NCBI RefSeq assembly: GCF_048569485.1
Contig: NW_027445236.1
Span: 1-64,000, forward strand
DNA from: Anomaloglossus baeobatrachus
Taxonomy: Eukaryota > Chordata > Amphibia > Anura > Aromobatidae
Length of the DNA stretch: 64,000 bases
Direction: 5' to 3'
Shown: piece by piece, positions 31,232-43,260 of the stretch
Layout: each line of letters begins with the position of its first letter
Position numbering within the stretch: the stretch's first letter is position 1
Notes under the pieces: model-generated
What the model was told of the DNA's origin: nothing
The model's database searches: none
Seen by the model: the letters and a program-made list of their open reading frames with translations, nothing else
Translations under genes and position numbers: made by a program

Positions 31232-31508
31232 GTTTTGCGCATTCTATCGGAAGGTTCATCGGGCTGGTAAACACAGCCCAGCTATGCTCGTTCCGTCCAC
31301 CTACAAACAGCTCTTCTAGAAAGGTCTCCTCCGTTGTACCTGAGGAGTGAGGAGATCAAAACGTAAGCACAAATCAACAGAGAGTTTTTTGTCTTCTCCG
31401 TAGATATGTAAAGGCTTTGCTTGGAAGAGGCGTGCATGTATTTGGAAGCCACCCTTCACCTTGTAAAGTCCTCCGATGATCTTCTACTATGGCAACATGG
31501 AACTCACA

Positions 31509-31540
<32 letters not shown>

Positions 31541-31648
31541 ATTTCTTACAGAAAAAAAATACCATATAACAATGCAGCTTCTCACCTGACATGATAAGAA
31601 AATCCCTATGAAGTGTGGCAAGAAACTAAAAGCACAAATGTCACGCCA

Positions 31649-31721
31649 GGGGAATTAGCTCAAGTGGTAGAGCGCTCGCTTCGCATGTGAGAGGTAGCGG
31701 GATCGATGCCCGCATTCTCCA
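31649..31721 (+). tRNA. tRNA-Ala (CGC), unit 15
   Basis: No difference seen from unit 1. Confidence 0.96.
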
Positions 31722-31822
31722 AAGCTGATTTTTTTCACATGGTAGCAGTGATTTCCTTTTCACCTCATGCTCAAAACTCCAACAGCTAAAACTAGGAGGC
31801 TTTCAACCAAGGCCAAGACAAG

Positions 31823-31909
31823 CCTTCAATAGGTCAGCTGGTAGAGCCAAAGACTGTAGAAGTAAATTAGCAAATCCTTGGGTTGCTGGTTCATTTCCAG
31901 CTCGAAGGA
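31823..31909 (+). pseudogene. tRNA-Tyr relic, unit 16
   Basis: A27 type. Confidence 0.8.
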
Positions 31910-32340
31910 TGTTTGCGAATTCTATCGGAGGGCTCATCCTGCTAGTAAACACAGCCCAGCTATGCTCCATCTGTCCACCTACAAACAGCTCTTCTAGAAG
32001 GGTCTCCTCCGTTCTACCTGAGGAGTTCAAAACGTAAGCACAAAGCAACAGAGAGTTTTTTGTTGGGAGAGCAGCTCCGCCGAAAGCTAACGTGGAACCT
32101 TTTACACCCCTAGTATGCTACTCGAGCCAAAGAGACCATTGCCCCTGAATAAACACAGCCCAGCTAAGCTGCTTCCGTCCACATACAAAGAGCTCTTTTC
32201 CAAAGGTCTCCTCCATTCTAACTCGGGAGTTCAAAACGTAGGCAGCGAGCAACAGAGTTATTTGTCGGGAGAGCAATTGAAAGACGACGTGGAACCTTCT
32301 TCACTCGTACATAGGCTGCTACTTAAGCAAAAAAGACCAT

Positions 32341-32414
32341 CGTCCCTGGGTGGGCTTGAACCACCATCCTTTCGGTTAACAGCCGAACGCGCTAACCAAT
32401 TGCGCCACAGAGAC
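32341..32414 (-). tRNA. tRNA-Asn (GTT), unit 16
   Basis: No difference seen from unit 1. Confidence 0.96.
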
Positions 32415-32663
32415 GCAAACAGATCTTTCTACAGGAACTCTCAGCCAGGCAGGCCGGGCACAGGTTTCTCAGATCAACTTTTTAACATAATATGACAAAA
32501 AGAAATCAGCAAAAACAAAGAGACAATTGCTGATGCTCAGGAGGACTCGAGGCGCCGACAATAAGCTCCTGCTGATGGATTCCATCACAAAGACCAAATA
32601 CATTTTAGCCACTTTTGAAAAGTCAGTCAATAAATAGACCTTCTCAACGAACAGACCACCGGC

Positions 32664-32735
32664 AGCAGAGTGGCGCAGCGGAAGCGTGCTGGGCCCATAA
32701 CCCAGAGGTCGATGGATCGAAACCATCCTCTGCTA
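32664..32735 (+). tRNA. Initiator tRNA-Met (CAT), unit 16
   Basis: No difference seen from unit 1. Confidence 0.97.
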
Positions 32736-33091
32736 ATTGATTCTTTTTATACAGGTCATCATTATATTTCTTCGATAAGACTGATATTGTGCTACATTGC
32801 AACTTTCGTCTCCAAACTATTAAGGGGTTTTTTATTGCTTACCCCTCGGTTCTTCGTAGATATGTAAAGGGTTTGCTTGGAAGAGGTGTGCATGTATTTG
32901 TAAGCCACCCTTCACCTTTTAAACTCCTCCGATGATCTTCTACTATGGTAAAATGGAACTCACACTTTAAAAAAAAAAAGCAAGCTATTCTTACATAAAA
33001 ATTGCCATATAGCATTGCAGCTTCATACCTGACATGATGAGAAAATCACCGTGAAGTGTGGCAAGAAACTAAAGGCAAACCTGTCATGCCA

Positions 33092-33164
33092 GGGGGATTA
33101 GCTCAAGTGGTAGAGCGCTCGCTTTGCATGCGAGAGGCAGCGGGATCGATGCCCGCATTCTCCA
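33092..33164 (+). tRNA. tRNA-Ala (TGC), unit 16
   Basis: No difference seen from unit 1. Confidence 0.96.
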
Positions 33165-33263
33165 AGAGTTATTTTTCACATGGTAGCAGTGATTGTCTTT
33201 TTACCTCATGCTCAAAACTCCAACAGCTAAAACTAGGAGGCTTTCGATCAAGGCCAAAACGAG

Positions 33264-33349
33264 CCTTCGATAGCTCAGCTGGTAAAGTGGAGGACTGTAG
33301 AAGAAAGTTAGCAATCCTTAGGTCGCTGGTTCATTTCCGGCTCGAAGGA
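33264..33349 (+). tRNA. tRNA-Tyr (GTA), unit 16; T58, probably impaired
   Basis: No difference seen from unit 1. Confidence 0.83.
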
Positions 33350-33626
33350 GTTTTGCGCATTCTATCGGAAGGTTCATCGGGCTGGTAAACACAGCCCAGC
33401 TATGCTCGTTCCGTCCACCTACAAACAGCTCTTCTAGAAAGGTCTCCTCCGTTGTACCTGAGGAGTGAGGAGATCAAAACGTAAGCACAAATCAACAGAG
33501 AGTTTTTTGTCTTCTCCGTAGATATGTAAAGGCTTTGCTTGGAAGAGGCGTGCATGTATTTGGAAGCCACCCTTCACCTTGTAAAGTCCTCCGATGATCT
33601 TCTACTATGGCAACATGGAACTCACA

Positions 33627-33662
<36 letters not shown>

Positions 33663-33769
33663 TTTCTTACAGAAAAAAAATACCATATAACAATGCAGCT
33701 TCTCACCTGACATGATAAGAAAATCCCTATGAAGTGTGGCAAGAAACTAAAAGCACAAATGTCACGCCA

Positions 33770-33842
33770 GGGGAATTAGCTCAAGTGGTAGAGCGCTCGC
33801 TTCGCATGTGAGAGGTAGCGGGATCGATGCCCGCATTCTCCA
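33770..33842 (+). tRNA. tRNA-Ala (CGC), unit 16
   Basis: No difference seen from unit 1. Confidence 0.96.
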
Positions 33843-33943
33843 AAGCTGATTTTTTTCACATGGTAGCAGTGATTTCCTTTTCACCTCATGCTCAAAACTC
33901 CAACAGCTAAAACTAGGAGGCTTTCAACCAAGGCCAAGACAAG

Positions 33944-34030
33944 CCTTCAATAGGTCAGCTGGTAGAGCCAAAGACTGTAGAAGTAAATTAGCAAATCCTT
34001 GGGTTGCTGGTTCATTTCCAGCTCGAAGGA
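33944..34030 (+). pseudogene. tRNA-Tyr relic, unit 17
   Basis: A27 type. A at 34038 downstream, as unit 10. Confidence 0.8.
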
Positions 34031-34461
34031 TGTTTGCAAATTCTATCGGAGGGCTCATCCTGCTAGTAAACACAGCCCAGCTATGCTCCATCTGTCCACC
34101 TACAAACAGCTCTTCTAGAAGGGTCTCCTCCGTTCTACCTGAGGAGTTCAAAACGTAAGCACAAAGCAACAGAGAGTTTTTTGTTGGGAGAGCAGCTCCG
34201 CCGAAAGCTAACGTGGAACCTTTTACACCCCTAGTATGCTACTCGAGCCAAAGAGACCATTGCCCCTGAATAAACACAGCCCAGCTAAGCTGCTTCCGTC
34301 CACATACAAAGAGCTCTTTTCCAAAGGTCTCCTCCATTCTAACTCGGGAGTTCAAAACGTAGGCAGCGAGCAACAGAGTTATTTGTCGGGAGAGCAATTG
34401 AAAGACGACGTGGAACCTTCTTCACTCGTACATAGGCTGCTACTTAAGCAAAAAAGACCAT

Positions 34462-34535
34462 CGTCCCTGGGTGGGCTTGAACCACCATCCTTTCGGTTAA
34501 CAGCCGAACGCGCTAACCAATTGCGCCACAGAGAC
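34462..34535 (-). tRNA. tRNA-Asn (GTT), unit 17
   Basis: No difference seen from unit 1. Confidence 0.96.
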
Positions 34536-34784
34536 GCAAACAGATCTTTCTACAGGAACTCTCAGCCAGGCAGGCCGGGCACAGGTTTCTCAGATCAACT
34601 TTTTAACATAATATGACAAAAAGAAATCAGCAAAAACAAAGAGACAATTGCTGATGCTCAGGAGGACTCGAGGCGCCGACAATAAGCTCCTGCTGATGGA
34701 TTCCATCACAAAGACCAAATACATTTTAGCCACTTTTGAAAAGTCAGTCAATAAATAGACCTTCTCAACGAACAGACCACCGGC

Positions 34785-34856
34785 AGCAGAGTGGCGCAGC
34801 GGAAGCGTGCTGGGCCCATAACCCAGAGGTCGATGGATCGAAACCATCCTCTGCTA
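34785..34856 (+). tRNA. Initiator tRNA-Met (CAT), unit 17
   Basis: No difference seen from unit 1. Confidence 0.97.
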
Positions 34857-35212
34857 ATTGATTCTTTTTATACAGGTCATCATTATATTTCTTCGATAAG
34901 ACTGATATTGTGCTACATTGCAACTTTCGTCTCCAAACTATTAAGGGGTTTTTTATTGCTTACCCCTCGGTTCTTCGTAGATATGTAAAGGGTTTGCTTG
35001 GAAGAGGTGTGCATGTATTTGTAAGCCACCCTTCACCTTTTAAACTCCTCCGATGATCTTCTACTATGGTAAAATGGAACTCACACTTTAAAAAAAAAAA
35101 GCAAGCTATTCTTACATAAAAATTGCCATATAGCATTGCAGCTTCATACCTGACATGATGAGAAAATCACCGTGAAGTGTGGCAAGAAACTAAAGGCAAA
35201 CCTGTCATGCCA

Positions 35213-35285
35213 GGGGGATTAGCTCAAGTGGTAGAGCGCTCGCTTTGCATGCGAGAGGCAGCGGGATCGATGCCCGCATTCTCCA
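35213..35285 (+). tRNA. tRNA-Ala (TGC), unit 17
   Basis: No difference seen from unit 1. Confidence 0.96.
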
Positions 35286-35384
35286 AGAGTTATTTTTCAC
35301 ATGGTAGCAGTGATTGTCTTTTTACCTCATGCTCAAAACTCCAACAGCTAAAACTAGGAGGCTTTCGATCAAGGCCAAAACGAG

Positions 35385-35470
35385 CCTTCGATAGCTCAGC
35401 TGGTAAAGTGGAGGACTGTAGAAGAAAGTTAGCAATCCTTAGGTCGCTGGTTCATTTCCGGCTCGAAGGA
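35385..35470 (+). tRNA. tRNA-Tyr (GTA), unit 17; T58, probably impaired
   Basis: No difference seen from unit 1. Confidence 0.83.
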
Positions 35471-35747
35471 GTTTTGCGCATTCTATCGGAAGGTTCATCG
35501 GGCTGGTAAACACAGCCCAGCTATGCTCGTTCCGTCCACCTACAAACAGCTCTTCTAGAAAGGTCTCCTCCGTTGTACCTGAGGAGTGAGGAGATCAAAA
35601 CGTAAGCACAAATCAACAGAGAGTTTTTTGTCTTCTCCGTAGATATGTAAAGGCTTTGCTTGGAAGAGGCGTGCATGTATTTGGAAGCCACCCTTCACCT
35701 TGTAAAGTCCTCCGATGATCTTCTACTATGGCAACATGGAACTCACA

Positions 35748-35781
<34 letters not shown>

Positions 35782-35888
35782 TTTCTTACAGAAAAAAAAT
35801 ACCATATAACAATGCAGCTTCTCACCTGACATGATAAGAAAATCCCTATGAAGTGTGGCAAGAAACTAAAAGCACAAATGTCACGCCA

Positions 35889-35961
35889 GGGGAATTAGCT
35901 CAAGTGGTAGAGCGCTCGCTTCGCATGTGAGAGGTAGCGGGATCGATGCCCGCATTCTCCA
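35889..35961 (+). tRNA. tRNA-Ala (CGC), unit 17
   Basis: No difference seen from unit 1. Confidence 0.96.
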
Positions 35962-36062
35962 AAGCTGATTTTTTTCACATGGTAGCAGTGATTTCCTTTT
36001 CACCTCATGCTCAAAACTCCAACAGCTAAAACTAGGAGGCTTTCAACCAAGGCCAAGACAAG

Positions 36063-36149
36063 CCTTCAATAGGTCAGCTGGTAGAGCCAAAGACTGTAGA
36101 AGTAAATTAGCAAATCCTTGGGTTGCTGGTTCATTTCCAGCTCGAAGGA
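36063..36149 (+). pseudogene. tRNA-Tyr relic, unit 18
   Basis: A27 type. Confidence 0.8.
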
Positions 36150-36580
36150 TGTTTGCGAATTCTATCGGAGGGCTCATCCTGCTAGTAAACACAGCCCAGC
36201 TATGCTCCATCTGTCCACCTACAAACAGCTCTTCTAGAAGGGTCTCCTCCGTTCTACCTGAGGAGTTCAAAACGTAAGCACAAAGCAACAGAGAGTTTTT
36301 TGTTGGGAGAGCAGCTCCGCCGAAAGCTAACGTGGAACCTTTTACACCCCTAGTATGCTACTCGAGCCAAAGAGACCATTGCCCCTGAATAAACACAGCC
36401 CAGCTAAGCTGCTTCCGTCCACATACAAAGAGCTCTTTTCCAAAGGTCTCCTCCATTCTAACTCGGGAGTTCAAAACGTAGGCAGCGAGCAACAGAGTTA
36501 TTTGTCGGGAGAGCAATTGAAAGACGACGTGGAACCTTCTTCACTCGTACATAGGCTGCTACTTAAGCAAAAAAGACCAT

Positions 36581-36654
36581 CGTCCCTGGGTGGGCTTGAA
36601 CCACCATCCTTTCGGTTAACAGCCGAACGCGCTAACCAATTGCGCCACAGAGAC
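36581..36654 (-). tRNA. tRNA-Asn (GTT), unit 18
   Basis: No difference seen from unit 1. Confidence 0.96.
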
Positions 36655-36903
36655 GCAAACAGATCTTTCTACAGGAACTCTCAGCCAGGCAGGCCGGGCA
36701 CAGGTTTCTCAGATCAACTTTTTAACATAATATGACAAAAAGAAATCAGCAAAAACAAAGAGACAATTGCTGATGCTCAGGAGGACTCGAGGCGCCGACA
36801 ATAAGCTCCTGCTGATGGATTCCATCACAAAGACCAAATACATTTTAGCCACTTTTGAAAAGTCAGTCAATAAATAGACCTTCTCAACGAACAGACCACC
36901 GGC

Positions 36904-36975
36904 AGCAGAGTGGCGCAGCGGAAGCGTGCTGGGCCCATAACCCAGAGGTCGATGGATCGAAACCATCCTCTGCTA
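36904..36975 (+). tRNA. Initiator tRNA-Met (CAT), unit 18
   Basis: No difference seen from unit 1. Confidence 0.97.
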
Positions 36976-37331
36976 ATTGATTCTTTTTATACAGGTCATC
37001 ATTATATTTCTTCGATAAGACTGATATTGTGCTACATTGCAACTTTCGTCTCCAAACTATTAAGGGGTTTTTTATTGCTTACCCCTCGGTTCTTCGTAGA
37101 TATGTAAAGGGTTTGCTTGGAAGAGGTGTGCATGTATTTGTAAGCCACCCTTCACCTTTTAAACTCCTCCGATGATCTTCTACTATGGTAAAATGGAACT
37201 CACACTTTAAAAAAAAAAAGCAAGCTATTCTTACATAAAAATTGCCATATAGCATTGCAGCTTCATACCTGACATGATGAGAAAATCACCGTGAAGTGTG
37301 GCAAGAAACTAAAGGCAAACCTGTCATGCCA

Positions 37332-37404
37332 GGGGGATTAGCTCAAGTGGTAGAGCGCTCGCTTTGCATGCGAGAGGCAGCGGGATCGATGCCCGCATTC
37401 TCCA
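37332..37404 (+). tRNA. tRNA-Ala (TGC), unit 18
   Basis: No difference seen from unit 1. Confidence 0.96.
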
Positions 37405-37503
37405 AGAGTTATTTTTCACATGGTAGCAGTGATTGTCTTTTTACCTCATGCTCAAAACTCCAACAGCTAAAACTAGGAGGCTTTCGATCAAGGCCAAAAC
37501 GAG

Positions 37504-37589
37504 CCTTCGATAGCTCAGCTGGTAAAGTGGAGGACTGTAGAAGAAAGTTAGCAATCCTTAGGTCGCTGGTTCATTTCCGGCTCGAAGGA
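37504..37589 (+). tRNA. tRNA-Tyr (GTA), unit 18; T58, probably impaired
   Basis: No difference seen from unit 1. Confidence 0.83.
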
Positions 37590-37866
37590 GTTTTGCGCAT
37601 TCTATCGGAAGGTTCATCGGGCTGGTAAACACAGCCCAGCTATGCTCGTTCCGTCCACCTACAAACAGCTCTTCTAGAAAGGTCTCCTCCGTTGTACCTG
37701 AGGAGTGAGGAGATCAAAACGTAAGCACAAATCAACAGAGAGTTTTTTGTCTTCTCCGTAGATATGTAAAGGCTTTGCTTGGAAGAGGCGTGCATGTATT
37801 TGGAAGCCACCCTTCACCTTGTAAAGTCCTCCGATGATCTTCTACTATGGCAACATGGAACTCACA

Positions 37867-37900
<34 letters not shown>

Positions 37901-38007
37901 TTTCTTACAGAAAAAAAATACCATATAACAATGCAGCTTCTCACCTGACATGATAAGAAAATCCCTATGAAGTGTGGCAAGAAACTAAAAGCACAAATGT
38001 CACGCCA

Positions 38008-38080
38008 GGGGAATTAGCTCAAGTGGTAGAGCGCTCGCTTCGCATGTGAGAGGTAGCGGGATCGATGCCCGCATTCTCCA
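38008..38080 (+). tRNA. tRNA-Ala (CGC), unit 18
   Basis: No difference seen from unit 1. Confidence 0.96.
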
Positions 38081-38181
38081 AAGCTGATTTTTTTCACATG
38101 GTAGCAGTGATTTCCTTTTCACCTCATGCTCAAAACTCCAACAGCTAAAACTAGGAGGCTTTCAACCAAGGCCAAGACAAG

Positions 38182-38268
38182 CCTTCAATAGGTCAGCTGG
38201 TAGAGCCAAAGACTGTAGAAGTAAATTAGCAAATCCTTGGGTTGCTGGTTCATTTCCAGCTCGAAGGA
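38182..38268 (+). pseudogene. tRNA-Tyr relic, unit 19
   Basis: A27 type. Confidence 0.8.
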
Positions 38269-38699
38269 TGTTTGCGAATTCTATCGGAGGGCTCATCCTG
38301 CTAGTAAACACAGCCCAGCTATGCTCCATCTGTCCACCTACAAACAGCTCTTCTAGAAGGGTCTCCTCCGTTCTACCTGAGGAGTTCAAAACGTAAGCAC
38401 AAAGCAACAGAGAGTTTTTTGTTGGGAGAGCAGCTCCGCCGAAAGCTAACGTGGAACCTTTTACACCCCTAGTATGCTACTCGAGCCAAAGAGACCATTG
38501 CCCCTGAATAAACACAGCCCAGCTAAGCTGCTTCCGTCCACATACAAAGAGCTCTTTTCCAAAGGTCTCCTCCATTCTAACTCGGGAGTTCAAAACGTAG
38601 GCAGCGAGCAACAGAGTTATTTGTCGGGAGAGCAATTGAAAGACGACGTGGAACCTTCTTCACTCGTACATAGGCTGCTACTTAAGCAAAAAAGACCAT

Positions 38700-38773
38700 C
38701 GTCCCTGGGTGGGCTTGAACCACCATCCTTTCGGTTAACAGCCGAACGCGCTAACCAATTGCGCCACAGAGAC
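38700..38773 (-). tRNA. tRNA-Asn (GTT), unit 19
   Basis: No difference seen from unit 1. Confidence 0.96.
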
Positions 38774-39022
38774 GCAAACAGATCTTTCTACAGGAACTCT
38801 CAGCCAGGCAGGCCGGGCACAGGTTTCTCAGATCAACTTTTTAACATAATATGACAAAAAGAAATCAGCAAAAACAAAGAGACAATTGCTGATGCTCAGG
38901 AGGACTCGAGGCGCCGACAATAAGCTCCTGCTGATGGATTCCATCACAAAGACCAAATACATTTTAGCCACTTTTGAAAAGTCAGTCAATAAATAGACCT
39001 TCTCAACGAACAGACCACCGGC

Positions 39023-39094
39023 AGCAGAGTGGCGCAGCGGAAGCGTGCTGGGCCCATAACCCAGAGGTCGATGGATCGAAACCATCCTCTGCTA
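39023..39094 (+). tRNA. Initiator tRNA-Met (CAT), unit 19
   Basis: No difference seen from unit 1. Confidence 0.97.
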
Positions 39095-39450
39095 ATTGAT
39101 TCTTTTTATACAGGTCATCATTATATTTCTTCGATAAGACTGATATTGTGCTACATTGCAACTTTCGTCTCCAAACTATTAAGGGGTTTTTTATTGCTTA
39201 CCCCTCGGTTCTTCGTAGATATGTAAAGGGTTTGCTTGGAAGAGGTGTGCATGTATTTGTAAGCCACCCTTCACCTTTTAAACTCCTCCGATGATCTTCT
39301 ACTATGGTAAAATGGAACTCACACTTTAAAAAAAAAAAGCAAGCTATTCTTACATAAAAATTGCCATATAGCATTGCAGCTTCATACCTGACATGATGAG
39401 AAAATCACCGTGAAGTGTGGCAAGAAACTAAAGGCAAACCTGTCATGCCA

Positions 39451-39523
39451 GGGGGATTAGCTCAAGTGGTAGAGCGCTCGCTTTGCATGCGAGAGGCAGC
39501 GGGATCGATGCCCGCATTCTCCA
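39451..39523 (+). tRNA. tRNA-Ala (TGC), unit 19
   Basis: No difference seen from unit 1. Confidence 0.96.
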
Positions 39524-39622
39524 AGAGTTATTTTTCACATGGTAGCAGTGATTGTCTTTTTACCTCATGCTCAAAACTCCAACAGCTAAAACTAGGAGGC
39601 TTTCGATCAAGGCCAAAACGAG

Positions 39623-39708
39623 CCTTCGATAGCTCAGCTGGTAAAGTGGAGGACTGTAGAAGAAAGTTAGCAATCCTTAGGTCGCTGGTTCATTTCCGGC
39701 TCGAAGGA
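39623..39708 (+). tRNA. tRNA-Tyr (GTA), unit 19; T58, probably impaired
   Basis: No difference seen from unit 1. The right edge of the second 14.8 kb block falls close to this gene. Confidence 0.83.
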
Positions 39709-39985
39709 GTTTTGCGCATTCTATCGGAAGGTTCATCGGGCTGGTAAACACAGCCCAGCTATGCTCGTTCCGTCCACCTACAAACAGCTCTTCTAGAAAG
39801 GTCTCCTCCGTTGTACCTGAGGAGTGAGGAGATCAAAACGTAAGCACAAATCAACAGAGAGTTTTTTGTCTTCTCCGTAGATATGTAAAGGCTTTGCTTG
39901 GAAGAGGCGTGCATGTATTTGGAAGCCACCCTTCACCTTGTAAAGTCCTCCGATGATCTTCTACTATGGCAACATGGAACTCACA

Positions 39986-40019
<34 letters not shown>

Positions 40020-40126
40020 TTTCTTACAGAAAAAAAATACCATATAACAATGCAGCTTCTCACCTGACATGATAAGAAAATCCCTATGAAGTGTGGCAAG
40101 AAACTAAAAGCACAAATGTCACGCCA

Positions 40127-40199
40127 GGGGAATTAGCTCAAGTGGTAGAGCGCTCGCTTCGCATGTGAGAGGTAGCGGGATCGATGCCCGCATTCTCCA
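40127..40199 (+). tRNA. tRNA-Ala (CGC), unit 19
   Basis: No difference seen from unit 1. Confidence 0.96.
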
Positions 40200-40300
40200 A
40201 AGCTGATTTTTTTCACATGGTAGCAGTGATTTCCTTTTCACCTCATGCTCAAAACTCCAACAGCTAAAACTAGGAGGCTTTCAACCAAGGCCAAGACAAG

Positions 40301-40387
40301 CCTTCAATAGGTCAGCTGGTAGAGCCAAAGACTGTAGAAGTAAATTAGCAAATCCTTGGGTTGCTGGTTCATTTCCAGCTCGAAGGA
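40301..40387 (+). pseudogene. tRNA-Tyr relic, unit 20
   Basis: A27 type. Confidence 0.8.
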
Positions 40388-40818
40388 TGTTTGCGAATTC
40401 TATCGGAGGGCTCATCCTGCTAGTAAACACAGCCCAGCTATGCTCCATCTGTCCACCTACAAACAGCTCTTCTAGAAGGGTCTCCTCCGTTCTACCTGAG
40501 GAGTTCAAAACGTAAGCACAAAGCAACAGAGAGTTTTTTGTTGGGAGAGCAGCTCCGCCGAAAGCTAACGTGGAACCTTTTACACCCCTAGTATGCTACT
40601 CGAGCCAAAGAGACCATTGCCCCTGAATAAACACAGCCCAGCTAAGCTGCTTCCGTCCACATACAAAGAGCTCTTTTCCAAAGGTCTCCTCCATTCTAAC
40701 TCGGGAGTTCAAAACGTAGGCAGCGAGCAACAGAGTTATTTGTCGGGAGAGCAATTGAAAGACGACGTGGAACCTTCTTCACTCGTACATAGGCTGCTAC
40801 TTAAGCAAAAAAGACCAT

Positions 40819-40892
40819 CGTCCCTGGGTGGGCTTGAACCACCATCCTTTCGGTTAACAGCCGAACGCGCTAACCAATTGCGCCACAGAGAC
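40819..40892 (-). tRNA. tRNA-Asn (GTT), unit 20
   Basis: No difference seen from unit 1. Confidence 0.96.
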
Positions 40893-41141
40893 GCAAACAG
40901 ATCTTTCTACAGGAACTCTCAGCCAGGCAGGCCGGGCACAGGTTTCTCAGATCAACTTTTTAACATAATATGACAAAAAGAAATCAGCAAAAACAAAGAG
41001 ACAATTGCTGATGCTCAGGAGGACTCGAGGCGCCGACAATAAGCTCCTGCTGATGGATTCCATCACAAAGACCAAATACATTTTAGCCACTTTTGAAAAG
41101 TCAGTCAATAAATAGACCTTCTCAACGAACAGACCACCGGC

Positions 41142-41213
41142 AGCAGAGTGGCGCAGCGGAAGCGTGCTGGGCCCATAACCCAGAGGTCGATGGATCGAAA
41201 CCATCCTCTGCTA
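41142..41213 (+). tRNA. Initiator tRNA-Met (CAT), unit 20
   Basis: No difference seen from unit 1. Confidence 0.97.
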
Positions 41214-41569
41214 ATTGATTCTTTTTATACAGGTCATCATTATATTTCTTCGATAAGACTGATATTGTGCTACATTGCAACTTTCGTCTCCAAACTATTA
41301 AGGGGTTTTTTATTGCTTACCCCTCGGTTCTTCGTAGATATGTAAAGGGTTTGCTTGGAAGAGGTGTGCATGTATTTGTAAGCCACCCTTCACCTTTTAA
41401 ACTCCTCCGATGATCTTCTACTATGGTAAAATGGAACTCACACTTTAAAAAAAAAAAGCAAGCTATTCTTACATAAAAATTGCCATATAGCATTGCAGCT
41501 TCATACCTGACATGATGAGAAAATCACCGTGAAGTGTGGCAAGAAACTAAAGGCAAACCTGTCATGCCA

Positions 41570-41642
41570 GGGGGATTAGCTCAAGTGGTAGAGCGCTCGC
41601 TTTGCATGCGAGAGGCAGCGGGATCGATGCCCGCATTCTCCA
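41570..41642 (+). tRNA. tRNA-Ala (TGC), unit 20
   Basis: No difference seen from unit 1. Confidence 0.96.
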
Positions 41643-41741
41643 AGAGTTATTTTTCACATGGTAGCAGTGATTGTCTTTTTACCTCATGCTCAAAACTCCA
41701 ACAGCTAAAACTAGGAGGCTTTCGATCAAGGCCAAAACGAG

Positions 41742-41827
41742 CCTTCGATAGCTCAGCTGGTAAAGTGGAGGACTGTAGAAGAAAGTTAGCAATCCTTAGG
41801 TCGCTGGTTCATTTCCGGCTCGAAGGA
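41742..41827 (+). tRNA. tRNA-Tyr (GTA), unit 20; T58, probably impaired
   Basis: No difference seen from unit 1. Confidence 0.83.
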
Positions 41828-42104
41828 GTTTTGCGCATTCTATCGGAAGGTTCATCGGGCTGGTAAACACAGCCCAGCTATGCTCGTTCCGTCCACCTAC
41901 AAACAGCTCTTCTAGAAAGGTCTCCTCCGTTGTACCTGAGGAGTGAGGAGATCAAAACGTAAGCACAAATCAACAGAGAGTTTTTTGTCTTCTCCGTAGA
42001 TATGTAAAGGCTTTGCTTGGAAGAGGCGTGCATGTATTTGGAAGCCACCCTTCACCTTGTAAAGTCCTCCGATGATCTTCTACTATGGCAACATGGAACT
42101 CACA

Positions 42105-42138
<34 letters not shown>

Positions 42139-42245
42139 TTTCTTACAGAAAAAAAATACCATATAACAATGCAGCTTCTCACCTGACATGATAAGAAAAT
42201 CCCTATGAAGTGTGGCAAGAAACTAAAAGCACAAATGTCACGCCA

Positions 42246-42318
42246 GGGGAATTAGCTCAAGTGGTAGAGCGCTCGCTTCGCATGTGAGAGGTAGCGGGAT
42301 CGATGCCCGCATTCTCCA
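42246..42318 (+). tRNA. tRNA-Ala (CGC), unit 20
   Basis: No difference seen from unit 1. Confidence 0.96.
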
Positions 42319-42419
42319 AAGCTGATTTTTTTCACATGGTAGCAGTGATTTCCTTTTCACCTCATGCTCAAAACTCCAACAGCTAAAACTAGGAGGCTTT
42401 CAACCAAGGCCAAGACAAG

Positions 42420-42506
42420 CCTTCAATAGGTCAGCTGGTAGAGCCAAAGACTGTAGAAGTAAATTAGCAAATCCTTGGGTTGCTGGTTCATTTCCAGCTC
42501 GAAGGA
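42420..42506 (+). pseudogene. tRNA-Tyr relic, unit 21
   Basis: A27 type. Confidence 0.8.
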
Positions 42507-42937
42507 TGTTTGCGAATTCTATCGGAGGGCTCATCCTGCTAGTAAACACAGCCCAGCTATGCTCCATCTGTCCACCTACAAACAGCTCTTCTAGAAGGGT
42601 CTCCTCCGTTCTACCTGAGGAGTTCAAAACGTAAGCACAAAGCAACAGAGAGTTTTTTGTTGGGAGAGCAGCTCCGCCGAAAGCTAACGTGGAACCTTTT
42701 ACACCCCTAGTATGCTACTCGAGCCAAAGAGACCATTGCCCCTGAATAAACACAGCCCAGCTAAGCTGCTTCCGTCCACATACAAAGAGCTCTTTTCCAA
42801 AGGTCTCCTCCATTCTAACTCGGGAGTTCAAAACGTAGGCAGCGAGCAACAGAGTTATTTGTCGGGAGAGCAATTGAAAGACGACGTGGAACCTTCTTCA
42901 CTCGTACATAGGCTGCTACTTAAGCAAAAAAGACCAT

Positions 42938-43011
42938 CGTCCCTGGGTGGGCTTGAACCACCATCCTTTCGGTTAACAGCCGAACGCGCTAACCAATTGC
43001 GCCACAGAGAC
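42938..43011 (-). tRNA. tRNA-Asn (GTT), unit 21
   Basis: No difference seen from unit 1. Confidence 0.96.
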
Positions 43012-43260
43012 GCAAACAGATCTTTCTACAGGAACTCTCAGCCAGGCAGGCCGGGCACAGGTTTCTCAGATCAACTTTTTAACATAATATGACAAAAAGA
43101 AATCAGCAAAAACAAAGAGACAATTGCTGATGCTCAGGAGGACTCGAGGCGCCGACAATAAGCTCCTGCTGATGGATTCCATCACAAAGACCAAATACAT
43201 TTTAGCCACTTTTGAAAAGTCAGTCAATAAATAGACCTTCTCAACGAACAGACCACCGGC

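Larger units (their letters stand above)
24856..39693 (+). repeat. Seven-unit block, second copy of the 14,838-bp tandem duplication
   Basis: This block repeats the variant order of the preceding block: A/A at 27680 and 27703, G at 29731, A at 34038, and the same A-tract lengths. The match ends before the A-tract of unit 19, which has 29 A where unit 12 has 31. One private change was seen, A at 28612 where the first copy has G at 13774, so the copies are very young but not strictly identical. Confidence 0.8.
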
